Assembly: GCA_000961805.1 (NCBI GenBank)
Contig: LADV01000158.1
Coordinates: 1 to 21,376, forward strand
Source: Peptococcaceae bacterium BRH_c23
GTDB lineage: Bacteria > Bacillota_B > Desulfitobacteriia > Desulfitobacteriales > Desulfitobacteriaceae
DNA length: 21,376 nt
Direction: 5' to 3'
In this document: positions 6,536-13,900 of the stretch, one piece after another
Layout of the letters: each line of letters begins with the position of its first letter
How positions within the stretch are numbered: the first letter of the stretch is position 1
Notes under the pieces: model-generated
The model's database searches: none
What the model was told of the DNA's origin: nothing
The model's input: the letters and a program-made list of their open reading frames with translations, nothing else
Translations under genes and position numbers: made by a program

Positions 6536-8314
6536 TTATTTTGGAAGTTTTGCAAGTCTACTGTTATTCGTTGCAAGAATATAGATTACACCAGCCCATA
6601 TCGCTGCAACAATAATCGTTCCGGCATTGAAGAACCCTCTTTGTGCAGTATAGAGAATCGAATAACCAAGCGCACCTGGGAGTAAAGCGTAATATGCGAA
6701 GACGACCATTGTCTTACGGATAACATAGCCTTCTTTGCCAAGCAGACCTACAACAGCTGAAGCGGCGACAACGTTGTGTACGCAGATGACATTTCCTGCG
6801 GCTCCACCCACTGCTTGCAGTGCTACGATCCAAGTTGGGTCTACTAAAATTCGTTCCCCTACACCGAACTGGAACAAGGAGAACATCATGTTGGAAACCG
6901 TGTTACTTCCAGCAACGAATGCACCAAGTCCACCAATCAAAGGAGCAAAGATTGGCCATGCTGATCCAGCTAAACCAGCAACCGCTTCTGCAAGCATAAT
7001 CGGCATACTATTAAGTCCAGCTGCTCCACCTTTTGAATTCATGAACACTTGAACCATGGGGACTGTGAAGATGAGGGCGGAACCTGCGCCCAGCATCGTT
7101 ATTGCGGAGGCTTTCCATGCTCTAGCATAAGCTTTCCCATCCATTTTATGGATGATGTACGTAATGAGGGAAACCAGGATAAAGATGGTACCGGGTAAAT
7201 AAAGAGGTTGGAAGGAGGCTGAGATGCCTGTTCCGAAAATTTTAGGCCAAGAAACAGTCCAAAGCTTGGACCATTTTAATATAGGTAAGAATGAGAGTCG
7301 AGAGAGAACAAGGAAAGAACCAACGAGGATATAGGGCATCCAAGCCATTAGACCGCTCATCCTAGTCTTAGCGGAGATATCCTTAATCTCGATCGCACCA
7401 GACCATTCGGGTTCCCATTTGTCTTTTGCTTCGAAATCCCAAGCTTCTCCTTTAGGCATGAGGAAGCCATTCTTAGCAGCAGTAACGACAATTGCGAGAC
7501 CAGTTAGTCCACCAAAAATGGAGGGGAACTCGGGTCCGAGCAAGTTAGCTGTGATAAGGTAAGGAATAGTCATGGAGAAGGCTGAGAAAAGTGCAAATTT
7601 CCAAATTTTAAGGCCTTCACTAAAGGATCTGTTTTTACCAAAGTAGCGGGTCATGAAAGCCACGACGAAGAGAGGAATAAGGGCACCTGCAGCAAAGTGA
7701 AGGAAAGCAACTTTGGTCGCGACGGCTACTCCAATGAATGTATTCCAGTCGGTAAATCCTAAAGAGGCGGCATAAGCTTGTAATTCAGGAGTTTTAAGTC
7801 CTGTGCTGACTCCGACGAGCATGGGTGTTCCAACCGCTCCGAAAGAAACCGGGGTACTCTGAATCATCATTCCAGCGACGACGGCAGCCATAGCAGGGAA
7901 GCCAAGTCCGACCATCAAAGGAACAGCAACCGCAGCAGGAGTACCGAATCCTGATGCACCTTCAATAAAGGAACCAAAGAGCCAAGCCACAATGATAACT
8001 TGAATTCTTCGATCGGCGGTGATTCCGGTGAAGCCTCTGCGAATGGCCTGAATTGCTCCACTTTCTTGTAATGTATTTAAGAGAAGAATGGCACCAAAAA
8101 TGATGTATAAGAGTGTACCAGCAACAATAACTCCGTTAACAGATGCTGCAGCTACTTGAGCACCGGGGATTTTCCAAACAAAAAGTGCGAGTACCACTGC
8201 TGTGACATACGAGATCGGCATAGCTTTGCTTGCGGGCCATTTCAACCCTACAAGAAATAATCCAACAACAGCAATAGGGAGTAAGGAAAGAAGGGCTAAT
8301 AATCCATTGCTCAT
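6536..8314 (-). CDS. lctP: L-lactate permease
   Basis: A 592-aa membrane protein with 12 or more helices, slightly longer than the usual ~550-aa LctP/LldP. Family marks are FGSFIEGASGFGTPAAVAVPLMVGL-type sequence (about residues 112-137), MMIQSTPVSFGAVGTP (about 149-164), and near the C-terminus LGAFVAGSNTVSNMMFSLFQ and ALQAVGGAAGNVICVHNVVAAS. These permeases import lactate (also glycolate) with protons. A strong SD (AGGAGGT) precedes the ATG. The gene is divergent from pckA across a 760-nt region and ends at a strong terminator. An extended -10 followed by two palindromes upstream suggests repressor control, plausibly lactate-responsive. In a sulfate-reducing or fermenting Firmicute it would feed lactate oxidation. 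Confidence 0.95.
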   Translation of the reverse strand: MSNGLLALLSLLPIAVVGLFLVGLKWPASKAMPISYVTAVVLALFVWKIPGAQVAAASVNGVIVAGTLLYIIFGAILLLNTLQESGAIQAIRRGFTGITADRRIQVIIVAWLFGSFIEGASGFGTPAAVAVPLMVGLGFPAMAAVVAGMMIQSTPVSFGAVGTPMLVGVSTGLKTPELQAYAASLGFTDWNTFIGVAVATKVAFLHFAAGALIPLFVVAFMTRYFGKNRSFSEGLKIWKFALFSAFSMTIPYLITANLLGPEFPSIFGGLTGLAIVVTAAKNGFLMPKGEAWDFEAKDKWEPEWSGAIEIKDISAKTRMSGLMAWMPYILVGSFLVLSRLSFLPILKWSKLWTVSWPKIFGTGISASFQPLYLPGTIFILVSLITYIIHKMDGKAYARAWKASAITMLGAGSALIFTVPMVQVFMNSKGGAAGLNSMPIMLAEAVAGLAGSAWPIFAPLIGGLGAFVAGSNTVSNMMFSLFQFGVGERILVDPTWIVALQAVGGAAGNVICVHNVVAASAVVGLLGKEGYVIRKTMVVFAYYALLPGALGYSILYTAQRGFFNAGTIIVAAIWAGVIYILATNNSRLAKLPK

Positions 8315-8398
8315 TAAGAAACCTCCTAATTTTTTTTTATTAGCTAAAATAAATGCTTAATGGAGAATTTGAACTGATCACCCCCTTTCAAAAATAGG

Positions 8399-8434
8399 AA
8401 CCATTCAATGATGATTTAGAACCGTTGAATGGTT
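8399..8434 (-). promoter_or_regulatory. Tandem operator-like palindromes upstream of lctP
   Basis: Two 15-bp quasi-palindromes: 8399-8413 (AACCATTCAATGATG, 5 of 7 pairs) and 8420-8434 (AACCGTTGAATGGTT, 6 of 7 pairs). Their centres are 21 bp apart, two helical turns, so two dimers would sit on the same face. They lie just downstream of the candidate -10 at 8440-8448, at about +1 to +35, where a repressor would block transcription. The regulator is unknown; GntR-type LldR/LutR control of lactate genes is the obvious analogy. Confidence 0.5.
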
Positions 8435-8439
8435 GACCT

Positions 8440-8448
8440 ATCATACCA
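8440..8448 (-). promoter_or_regulatory. Candidate extended -10 of lctP
   Basis: Minus-strand TGGTATGAT (TG-N-TATGAT), 126 nt before the lctP start. A T-rich tract ending TTTTGGCC lies in the -35 area. Confidence 0.45.
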
Positions 8449-8617
8449 GTAAGGCCAAAAAAAAATCAGATATGTGTGTAGACATATAGTATACTAAATC
8501 AAAAATATTTTCAATAATTGAGTTTATTTTCACTAATGAATAATCTAAATAGAAAGTTATAATATTTAGAAAAGTTTCATTTAGATTCTCTTATGTAGCG
8601 TTTCACTAAATGAGCAT

Positions 8618-8741
8618 ATAAAAAAGGTTAGTTCAGAGTCCATTAACGCGCAAACTAACCTTAAACTTAGTTCTGGTACAGCGAGGACTTAATACTTAAG
8701 CATTTTTCATGCGCTAGACCTAAATTGATGGAAATAACCTA
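8618..8741 (-). ncRNA. Candidate minus-strand small RNA (about 120 nt)
   Basis: The stretch is bounded by a perfect minus-strand TATAAT (8748-8753) and an intrinsic terminator: AAGGTTAGTT/AACTAACCTT, with arms at 8653-8662 and 8624-8633 and a T6 run on the minus strand. No open frame of useful size fits between. An internal GCAT-GAAAA-ATGC hairpin is present. A 19-bp perfect palindrome covers the -35 position. It could alternatively be the short leader or end of an unseen transcript. Confidence 0.38.
8624..8662 (-). terminator. Intrinsic terminator on the minus strand
   Basis: 10-bp perfect stem with a 19-nt loop. On the minus strand it is followed by TTTTTT ATAT, with no T-run on the plus strand. 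No annotated minus-strand gene ends here, which is why a small RNA is proposed. Confidence 0.65.
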
Positions 8742-8747
8742 GAACGA

Positions 8748-8753
8748 ATTATA
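8748..8753 (-). promoter_or_regulatory. -10 box of the candidate small RNA
   Basis: Perfect TATAAT on the minus strand. At 17-bp spacing the -35 slot (8771-8776) falls inside the palindrome 8764-8782, so occupancy of that palindrome would block RNA polymerase. Confidence 0.4.
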
Positions 8754-8763
8754 GGAATTATTA

Positions 8764-8782
8764 TTACCTAACGTTTAGGTAA
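8764..8782. promoter_or_regulatory. Perfect 8+3+8 palindrome, operator-like
   Basis: TTACCTAA-CGT-TTAGGTAA, perfect arms and a 3-nt centre. Its size and symmetry are those of a dimeric repressor site. It lies between lctP and pckA, about 160 bp upstream of the pckA promoter and on the -35 of the candidate minus-strand RNA. Confidence 0.5.
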
Positions 8783-8807
8783 ACTGAAATATTGAAATTA
8801 GCTTAAC

Positions 8808-8820
8808 TCCTATCATAGGA
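8808..8820. repeat. 13-bp perfect palindrome TCCTAT-C-ATAGGA
   Basis: Six-base arms around one central base, 26 bp from the 19-bp palindrome. The TCCTAT/ATAGGA arms recur at 13361-13377, where the spacing is longer. Confidence 0.4.
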
Positions 8821-8943
8821 CCCTTCAGTTTCTGCGGTTGTTTAGTTATTTCATTATCTTTTAAGTCTTAATAAAAGTTCGCCTTACTGTCTCGTAGTAG
8901 GGATTGACCCATAAAATAATTTATTTTTCCTAAGTAAAAACAC

Positions 8944-8971
8944 TTGGAAAAGATAGGCTATATCTGATAAT
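8944..8971 (+). promoter_or_regulatory. Candidate pckA promoter
   Basis: TTGGAA (8944-8949), 16-bp spacer, GATAAT (8966-8971). It would give a leader of roughly 100 nt before the ATG at 9076. No riboswitch-like fold was recognised in the leader. Confidence 0.45.
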
Positions 8972-9075
8972 ATAACCAATAGAGTGATTAATTCTAGAAT
9001 GTCAGCAAATGGTTTAGAAACACAGATCGTAGTTTGTTTGTTGATGCATTTTTGATATCTGGGGGGGTAATACAG

Positions 9076-10644
9076 ATGGACACCAGTTCCCGTGTAAATC
9101 ACCTGTTCGCTAAAAAGTCTCCTCTTGGCAGGAACTTGCCTGTAAGTAAACTAATCGAAATTGCCTTAGAGCGAAAGGAAGGAATACTCTCTAATACAGG
9201 AGCACTTTGTTGCACTACTGGAAACTATACAGGCCGCTCACCAAAAGACCGCTTTATTGTAGACGAGGCTTCTGTTCATGATCAAATTGCTTGGGGAAGT
9301 GTTAATAAGTCGATCAGCCCAGAGTGTTTTGATAACCTATACCGACGAGCTCTGGACTATTTAGAAACAAAGGAGTATTTTGTATTTGACGGGTTCGCTG
9401 GAGCAGATGCCAAATACGGTATACCAATAAGAGTGATTAATGAGTATGCCTGGCATAACATCTTTGTTCAGCAGTTATTTATCAGACCAACCGTTGACCA
9501 ATTGGAGGAGCATCAACCTGAATTCACCATGATTTGTACGCCAGGGCTCACAGCCGATCCGGGAACTGACGGCACTAACTCAGAGGCATATATTATTCTT
9601 TCCCTTGAGAAAAAAGTAATTATCTTAGGGGGTACAGAGTACGCCGGTGAAATGAAAAAATCAATTTTTAGTGTACTTAATTACTTAATGCCTTTTCGTG
9701 AAGTATTACCTATGCATTGCTCGGCAAATGTCGGAGCCGACAGGGATGTGGCACTCTTCTTTGGTCTTTCAGGCACGGGCAAAACCACTCTGTCAGCTGA
9801 TCCCCAGCGCAATCTGATTGGCGATGATGAGCACGGTTGGTCCAGAAACGGAGTCTTCAATTTTGAAGGAGGTTGCTATGCTAAATGCATTAACCTATCT
9901 CAAGAGCAGGAACCTCAAATTTGGAACGCCATTCGGTTCGGGACAGTTATTGAGAATGTTATTGTAAATACTGATTCTAGGGAGCCAGATTACAGTGACA
10001 ACTCTCTTACTGAAAACACACGAGCCGGTTATCCTGTCACTTATATTGATAAAGCCTTAATACCGGGTCTGGCCGGCCATCCCAGTGTGGTTGTGTTTTT
10101 AACCGCGGATGCCTTTGGAGTATTACCGCCGATCGCGAAACTTAACAAAGAGCAAGCCATGTATCATTTTCTATCGGGTTACACATCAAAGCTCGCTGGT
10201 ACCGAGCGGGGAGTCACTGAACCCCAAGTCACATTTTCTACATGTTTCGGGGAACCATTCCTACCATTAAACCCAGCCGTTTATGCGGAAATGTTGGGAA
10301 GTCGCATCGATGAACATCATTCTAAGGTATATTTAGTGAATACTGGCTGGTCCGGTGGACCGTATGGAGTTGGTAAACGCATGAACCTGGCTTATACCAG
10401 AGCTATAATAACAGCTGCTTTAAATGGAGAGTTAGAGAAGGTTGGATATAGTCCTGATCCTGTCTTTGGCATTCTCATTCCAGAAGAGGTAACTGGGGTG
10501 CCAGTTGAAATCTTAACTCCACGTAATACTTGGGAAGATACTGAGGCTTATGACAAAACTGCACACTCTCTCGCGGAGAGCTTCCGCCAGAATTTTGCTA
10601 AATTTAGGGACGTTTCAGCCGATATCCGTTCCGCTGGTCCTTAA
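9076..10644 (+). CDS. pckA: Phosphoenolpyruvate carboxykinase (ATP)
   Basis: ATG 9076 is preferred: it follows a G-run SD (GGGGGGG, spacing about 9) and gives 522 aa, close to the usual 525-540. A TTG at 9034 would add 14 odd residues. Visible family marks are [11 protein letters not shown] (about residues 52-62), the kinase-1a P-loop GLSGTGKTT (about 230-238), the kinase-2 IGDDEHGW with metal-binding Asp residues (about 248-255), EGGCYAKCI, and the ARTRAII-like NLAYTRAII near the end. The enzyme converts oxaloacetate + ATP to PEP + ADP + CO2, the entry step of gluconeogenesis. The divergent arrangement with lactate permease fits growth on lactate as carbon source. A terminator follows at 10745-10771. 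Confidence 0.96.
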   Translation: MDTSSRVNHLFAKKSPLGRNLPVSKLIEIALERKEGILSNTGALCCTTGNYTGRSPKDRFIVDEASVHDQIAWGSVNKSISPECFDNLYRRALDYLETKEYFVFDGFAGADAKYGIPIRVINEYAWHNIFVQQLFIRPTVDQLEEHQPEFTMICTPGLTADPGTDGTNSEAYIILSLEKKVIILGGTEYAGEMKKSIFSVLNYLMPFREVLPMHCSANVGADRDVALFFGLSGTGKTTLSADPQRNLIGDDEHGWSRNGVFNFEGGCYAKCINLSQEQEPQIWNAIRFGTVIENVIVNTDSREPDYSDNSLTENTRAGYPVTYIDKALIPGLAGHPSVVVFLTADAFGVLPPIAKLNKEQAMYHFLSGYTSKLAGTERGVTEPQVTFSTCFGEPFLPLNPAVYAEMLGSRIDEHHSKVYLVNTGWSGGPYGVGKRMNLAYTRAIITAALNGELEKVGYSPDPVFGILIPEEVTGVPVEILTPRNTWEDTEAYDKTAHSLAESFRQNFAKFRDVSADIRSAGP

Positions 10645-10744
10645 GCTCATTTGGCAATATTTTTATGGTATTCGAGGCAGTATGGGTTTTACTGCAGCTT
10701 TACTTGTTTCAGGAATAGATCGTGAAAAGTATTTCTAAATTGAG

Positions 10745-10771
10745 GAGGTGTGGCAATTCACACCTCTTTTT
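10745..10771 (+). terminator. pckA terminator
   Basis: GAGGTGTG (10745-10752) and CACACCTC (10759-10766), 6-nt loop, then TTTTT. It lies 100 nt after the pckA stop; nothing convincing is encoded between. Confidence 0.9.
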
Positions 10772-10852
10772 CTATACTAGTCAGGCCCCCATGCCGCTCC
10801 GCACTACCACTGAGGAAAGCCTTGCTATCCCTCAACTACGTCTTTTAGTGAA

Positions 10853-10886
10853 AAGGACCATGATCGACAAAGATCATGGTTCCTTG
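10853..10886 (-). terminator. Hairpin ending the 39-aa minus-strand gene
   Basis: AAGGA-CCATGATC pairs with GATCATGG-T-TCCTT (one bulge) around GACAAA. On the minus strand it follows the 39-aa gene by a few bases and is trailed by TTTTCACT, a short T-run. Confidence 0.65.
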
Positions 10887-10891
10887 AAAGG

Positions 10892-11011
10892 TTATTTATT
10901 GGTACTGTGCTGCTTATTGGGTAACTTTTTGCCTGGATTCCCTTTACCTTGATGCTTCTTATTTTCTGCGGCTTTCTCCTGTGTATCGTGTATTTTCTCT
11001 ACCTTATCCAT
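10892..11011 (-). CDS. Small 39-aa Lys-rich protein
   Basis: On the minus strand a strong SD (AAGGAGGG, about 5 nt spacing) precedes an ATG at 11011 that opens 39 codons. The product is very hydrophilic and basic: MDKVEKIHDTQEKAAENKK, then a Gly/Pro/Lys segment HQGKGNPGKKLPNKQH, ending STNK. It has no hydrophobic segment and no cysteines. The hairpin 10853-10886 lies directly downstream and acts as a terminator, so gene, SD and terminator form a complete unit. It resembles in style the small acidic/basic spore or stress proteins of Firmicutes, but no family is recognised and this is only a resemblance. Confidence 0.7.
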   Translation of the reverse strand: MDKVEKIHDTQEKAAENKKHQGKGNPGKKLPNKQHSTNK

Positions 11012-11170
11012 AATTACCCTCCTTGCTTAAGAGCCTTTTCTTACTTTAACCACCCGTCCCGAAAAACATGCAGTTACAAGCGAGGGTTTAAAGGCCCGTT
11101 TTGATTTTGTCGAATGAAAATTAGAATCCGTGAAATATTGACTATAAAAAAGCCTAAGGAAGGTGATACC

Positions 11171-12865
11171 ATGAAGTTTAAGGAGTTTACTTATCAACGT
11201 CCGAATTTATTGGAAGTGGAAACCAAGTTTACTGGGCTATTAGCTAAATTTGATCTGGCTGAAGATGTGGAACAACAGGACCTGCTGATGGTAGCGATTA
11301 ATGAGTTAAGAAGTGAATTTGAGTCGATGGAGCAGCTTGTGATTATACGCCATACAATCGATACGACTGACCCATTTTACGAGGAGGAACAGAATTTTTT
11401 TGACGAAGGAACTCCGATTTATCAGGGTTTGATTTCCCGATATTATCGGTCTTTGGTCAATTCGAAATTCAGACAGGGCTTAGAAGAAAAGTGGGGAAAA
11501 CAGCTTTTTGTCAAAGCTGATCTAACCCTTAAAACCTTTGCCCCAGAAATTATTGAAGACTTACAACAGGAAAACAAACTTTCCAGTGACTATACCAAGC
11601 TCATTGCTTCGGCTAAGATAATGTTTGAAGGGGAAGAGAGAAATCTACCTGGCTTGGTACCATTTCAGTTATCGACTGATCGAGACATGCGGAAACGAGC
11701 CAATGCCGCCAAATACGCTTTCTTTACTGCTAATGAAGTGAAGCTGGACGAAATCTATGACGGTTTGGTTAAAGTTCGAACACGAATGGCCGAGAAGTTA
11801 GGGTTCAAAAACTTCATTGAGCTTGGGTATGCGAGAATGCTTCGCTCAGACTACACACCAGATATGGTGGCAAACTTCCGTAAGCAAGTCAAAGACTCTA
11901 TTGTTCCGGCGGCCAGTAAACTACGGGAACGACAAAGGAGACGGTTGGGGTCGGCGACTCTGCCTTATTATGATGAGAAGTTTAATTTTCAAACTGGTAA
12001 TGCTTTGCCTCAAGGGAATCCAGAATGGATTGTGAACAATGGACAACGTATGTACAGCGAGTTGTCAACAGAGACCGGCGAATTCTTTCAGTTTATGGTG
12101 GACAATGACTTGATGGATTTGGTTAGTAAAAAGGGTAAAGCAGGAGGCGGTTATTGTACGTTTATCAGTCAATATCAGGTACCTTATATCTTCTCTAATT
12201 TTAACGGTACATCTGGCGATATTGATGTCTTGACGCATGAAGCCGGGCATGCTTTTCAAGTATATTGTAGTAAAAACTTTCAAATACCGGAATATCATTG
12301 GCCTACTTATGAGGCCTGTGAGATCCACTCGATGAGCATGGAATTTTTTACATGGCCGTGGATGGAACTTTTCTTCAAAGAAGACGCTGACAAATATAAA
12401 TTCACCCACTTGAGCGATGCGTTACTCTTCATTCCTTATGGGGTTAGTGTTGATGAATTCCAGCATTTTGTCTACGCTCACCCAGGGGCTTCACCACAGG
12501 ATAGGAAAGCAGCCTGGAGAGAGATCGAAAGGAAATACCTGCCTCATCGCGACTATGAAGACAACGACTATCTGGAACGAGGTAGTTACTGGCATCAACA
12601 AGGGCATATTTTTGGGGATCCCTTTTATTACATTGATTACACCCTAGCGCAAATTTGTGCCTTCCAGTTCTGGAAAAGGTCCCGTGAAAATCGCGAATCG
12701 GCCTGGGCTGATTACCTGAAGCTTTGTCAGGCCGGGGGCAGTCAATCGTTTTTAGAACTGACTGAGTTAGCCAATTTGGTATCTCCATTTCAAGATGGCT
12801 GCATAACATCCGTAGTTAAAGTCATTGAAGACTGGCTCGATGGGGTAGATGATTCTCAGCTGTGA
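11171..12865 (+). CDS. M3-family oligoendopeptidase
   Basis: ATG 11171 is chosen because AAGGAAGGTGA lies just upstream; an in-frame ATG at 11114 has no SD. This gives 564 aa, normal for the PepF-related M3 oligoendopeptidases. The zinc site is clear: HEAGH at about residues 356-360 and a third ligand Glu about 28 residues on, in EIHSMSMEFF (about 384). The C-terminal YIDYTLAQICAFQFW stretch is also typical of this group. M3 peptidases are cytoplasmic metalloenzymes that cut short peptides; no signal peptide is present. The gene is alone between a 39-aa minus-strand gene and a strong terminator at 12885-12931. Confidence 0.93.
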   Translation: MKFKEFTYQRPNLLEVETKFTGLLAKFDLAEDVEQQDLLMVAINELRSEFESMEQLVIIRHTIDTTDPFYEEEQNFFDEGTPIYQGLISRYYRSLVNSKFRQGLEEKWGKQLFVKADLTLKTFAPEIIEDLQQENKLSSDYTKLIASAKIMFEGEERNLPGLVPFQLSTDRDMRKRANAAKYAFFTANEVKLDEIYDGLVKVRTRMAEKLGFKNFIELGYARMLRSDYTPDMVANFRKQVKDSIVPAASKLRERQRRRLGSATLPYYDEKFNFQTGNALPQGNPEWIVNNGQRMYSELSTETGEFFQFMVDNDLMDLVSKKGKAGGGYCTFISQYQVPYIFSNFNGTSGDIDVLTHEAGHAFQVYCSKNFQIPEYHWPTYEACEIHSMSMEFFTWPWMELFFKEDADKYKFTHLSDALLFIPYGVSVDEFQHFVYAHPGASPQDRKAAWREIERKYLPHRDYEDNDYLERGSYWHQQGHIFGDPFYYIDYTLAQICAFQFWKRSRENRESAWADYLKLCQAGGSQSFLELTELANLVSPFQDGCITSVVKVIEDWLDGVDDSQL

Positions 12866-12884
12866 TTTTTCAAAAAGACCTTAG

Positions 12885-12931
12885 CTAAACAGACAAAAGA
12901 CTATCCGTGTGGTTAGCTTTTGTCTGTTTAG
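12885..12931 (+). terminator. Terminator of the M3 peptidase gene
   Basis: Perfect 15-bp stem, CTAAACAGACAAAAG (12885-12899) with 12917-12931, 17-nt loop, then TTTC. It begins 20 nt after the stop. Confidence 0.85.
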
Positions 12932-13066
12932 TTTCATCACGTTATTCTTAATTACAACATTCTTGAGGAGACAAAGGCAAAACCAAAGCTTAAATAGCAT
13001 CCACTTTCATAAACTTAAAAAATCATCCTTTTTATGCTTAAATAAACAATTTAAAGCAAAAAAAAC

Positions 13067-13112
13067 TGGACCAAAGTCCTATTAAGATGTGCTATTTGGA
13101 CATTATGGAGAA
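13067..13112 (+). promoter_or_regulatory. Upstream motif copy 1 (GGAC/GTCC half-sites)
   Basis: Contains GGACCAAAGTCC, then TCCTATT, then ATTTGGACATTA (13094-13105). The order TCCTAT ... ATTTGGACATTA is repeated 280 bp downstream at 13361-13390, ahead of the next small gene. Probably a shared regulator site or promoter. Confidence 0.4.
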
Positions 13113-13158
13113 AGATGGAAAGTATTATACTTAGCTTATTAAGAAGGTGGGTGCTTAA

Positions 13159-13248
13159 ATGAAGTTTATAATTCCGTATCTGATCTGTCTGGCATTATAT
13201 CTGGCCTTCAATTACGGAGCACATCTTGGGGATGAAAAGATAGACTAA
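13159..13248 (+). CDS. 29-aa single-helix membrane peptide
   Basis: ATG 13159 follows an SD-like AAGAAGGTGG (spacing about 8). The product has a short basic start (MK), a continuous hydrophobic helix FIIPYLICLALYLAF, and a polar tail NYGAHLGDEKID. A terminator comes at once after the stop (13251-13270), and a conserved-looking upstream motif precedes it, so a dedicated short transcript is likely. The shape (MK, helix, acidic tail) matches the 28-aa peptide at 2280-2366, although the sequences are only loosely alike. Function unknown; small integral-membrane regulators look like this. Confidence 0.65.
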   Translation: MKFIIPYLICLALYLAFNYGAHLGDEKID

Positions 13249-13250
13249 TG

Positions 13251-13278
13251 AGCGCCTGGAATAAGGCGCTTTCCTTTT
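13251..13278 (+). terminator. Terminator of the 29-aa peptide gene
   Basis: AGCGCC (13251-13256) and GGCGCT (13265-13270), followed by TTTCCTTTT. It starts 3 nt after the stop codon. Confidence 0.75.
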
Positions 13279-13350
13279 GGATAACTATTGCAAATCAAGT
13301 GTAATTTTTAGCTTCTGGGTTAGTATATAAACCTAACTTTAAAGGAGTAT

Positions 13351-13392
13351 CGGGCTTTGGTCCTATCTAAAATAGGACATTTGGACATTACA
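13351..13392 (+). promoter_or_regulatory. Upstream motif copy 2 with palindrome
   Basis: GTCCTAT (13360-13366), 5-nt gap, ATAGGAC (13372-13378), then ATTTGGACATTA. It shares the TCCTAT and ATTTGGACATTA blocks with 13072-13105, and the palindrome arms with 8808-8820. Confidence 0.4.
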
Positions 13393-13455
13393 GAACTGGG
13401 CAATATGAGATATTCTTCAAAAGAGACCAATAAAGAGAAAAAAGGAGAAAAAGAG

Positions 13456-13725
13456 ATGGCATCCTTAACAATTGAGTATTTAAGCAATACATTCGAACGG
13501 GCTAAAGAACTTGATTACCGATTCGTAGGAATCCTAATAGAGAAGGATGGCTTTGAGATGCCGGAAGTAATAATAAATCAAGTTGAGAATTTCGATAGTA
13601 TTCTTGCTTATTATGAGAAGACTTACAACGAAAATTTAAACCATAAGTATGCTGAAGGGAAAAGAATTTCTGCATTTACTTTTGGCAATTCTTTTAGTGA
13701 GATTCAAGAGTATTTATTAGGATAA
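13456..13725 (+). CDS. 89-aa hypothetical protein
   Basis: ATG 13456 follows AAAGGAG (spacing 8), so the longer in-frame extension to 13357 is rejected; that stretch contains the upstream regulatory motif. The product is a soluble alpha/beta-looking protein: TIEYLSNTFERAKELDYRFVGILIEKDGFEMPEVIIN-type sequence followed by NFDSILAYYEKTYNENLNHKY and ISAFTFGNSF. There is no signal, membrane segment or cysteine. I do not recognise the family; the compact fold and good codon use suggest a real, conserved small protein. It is followed by a terminator and is probably monocistronic. Confidence 0.75.
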   Translation: MASLTIEYLSNTFERAKELDYRFVGILIEKDGFEMPEVIINQVENFDSILAYYEKTYNENLNHKYAEGKRISAFTFGNSFSEIQEYLLG

Positions 13726-13762
13726 AGACCCATCAATTGTAGTTGCTCGAAATTTATAAAGG

Positions 13763-13787
13763 AAACGCCTGAACGGGCGTTTTTTTA
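13763..13787 (+). terminator. Terminator of the 89-aa protein gene
   Basis: AAACGCC (13763-13769), TGAACG loop, GGCGTTT and a long T-run ending at 13787. Confidence 0.9.
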
Positions 13788-13900
13788 TTATTTGACAACA
13801 AATATTCATCTATTAATAAAAATACGAGAAAGTATCTTTCCAAAAACAGGAATTGAAAAGTTTTTATAGAAGATTATTCATGCTCGGCAATGGTTGTGCC

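Noticed and set aside
6735..7052. 105-aa plus-strand frame inside lctP
   Set aside because: Antisense shadow; Thr/Pro/Ala-rich composition reflects lctP codon use.
9034..9075. Longer N-terminus of PEPCK from a TTG
   Set aside because: ATG 9076 has the SD-like G-run and gives the family length.
8884..9102. 72-aa minus-strand frame over the pckA promoter
   Set aside because: No SD, overlaps the pckA start and promoter, composition not protein-like.
10722..10952. 76-aa plus-strand frame after pckA
   Set aside because: Crosses the pckA terminator and is antisense to the better-supported 39-aa gene.
12065..12809. Two minus-strand frames inside the M3 peptidase
   Set aside because: Antisense shadows of a well-supported gene, no SD.
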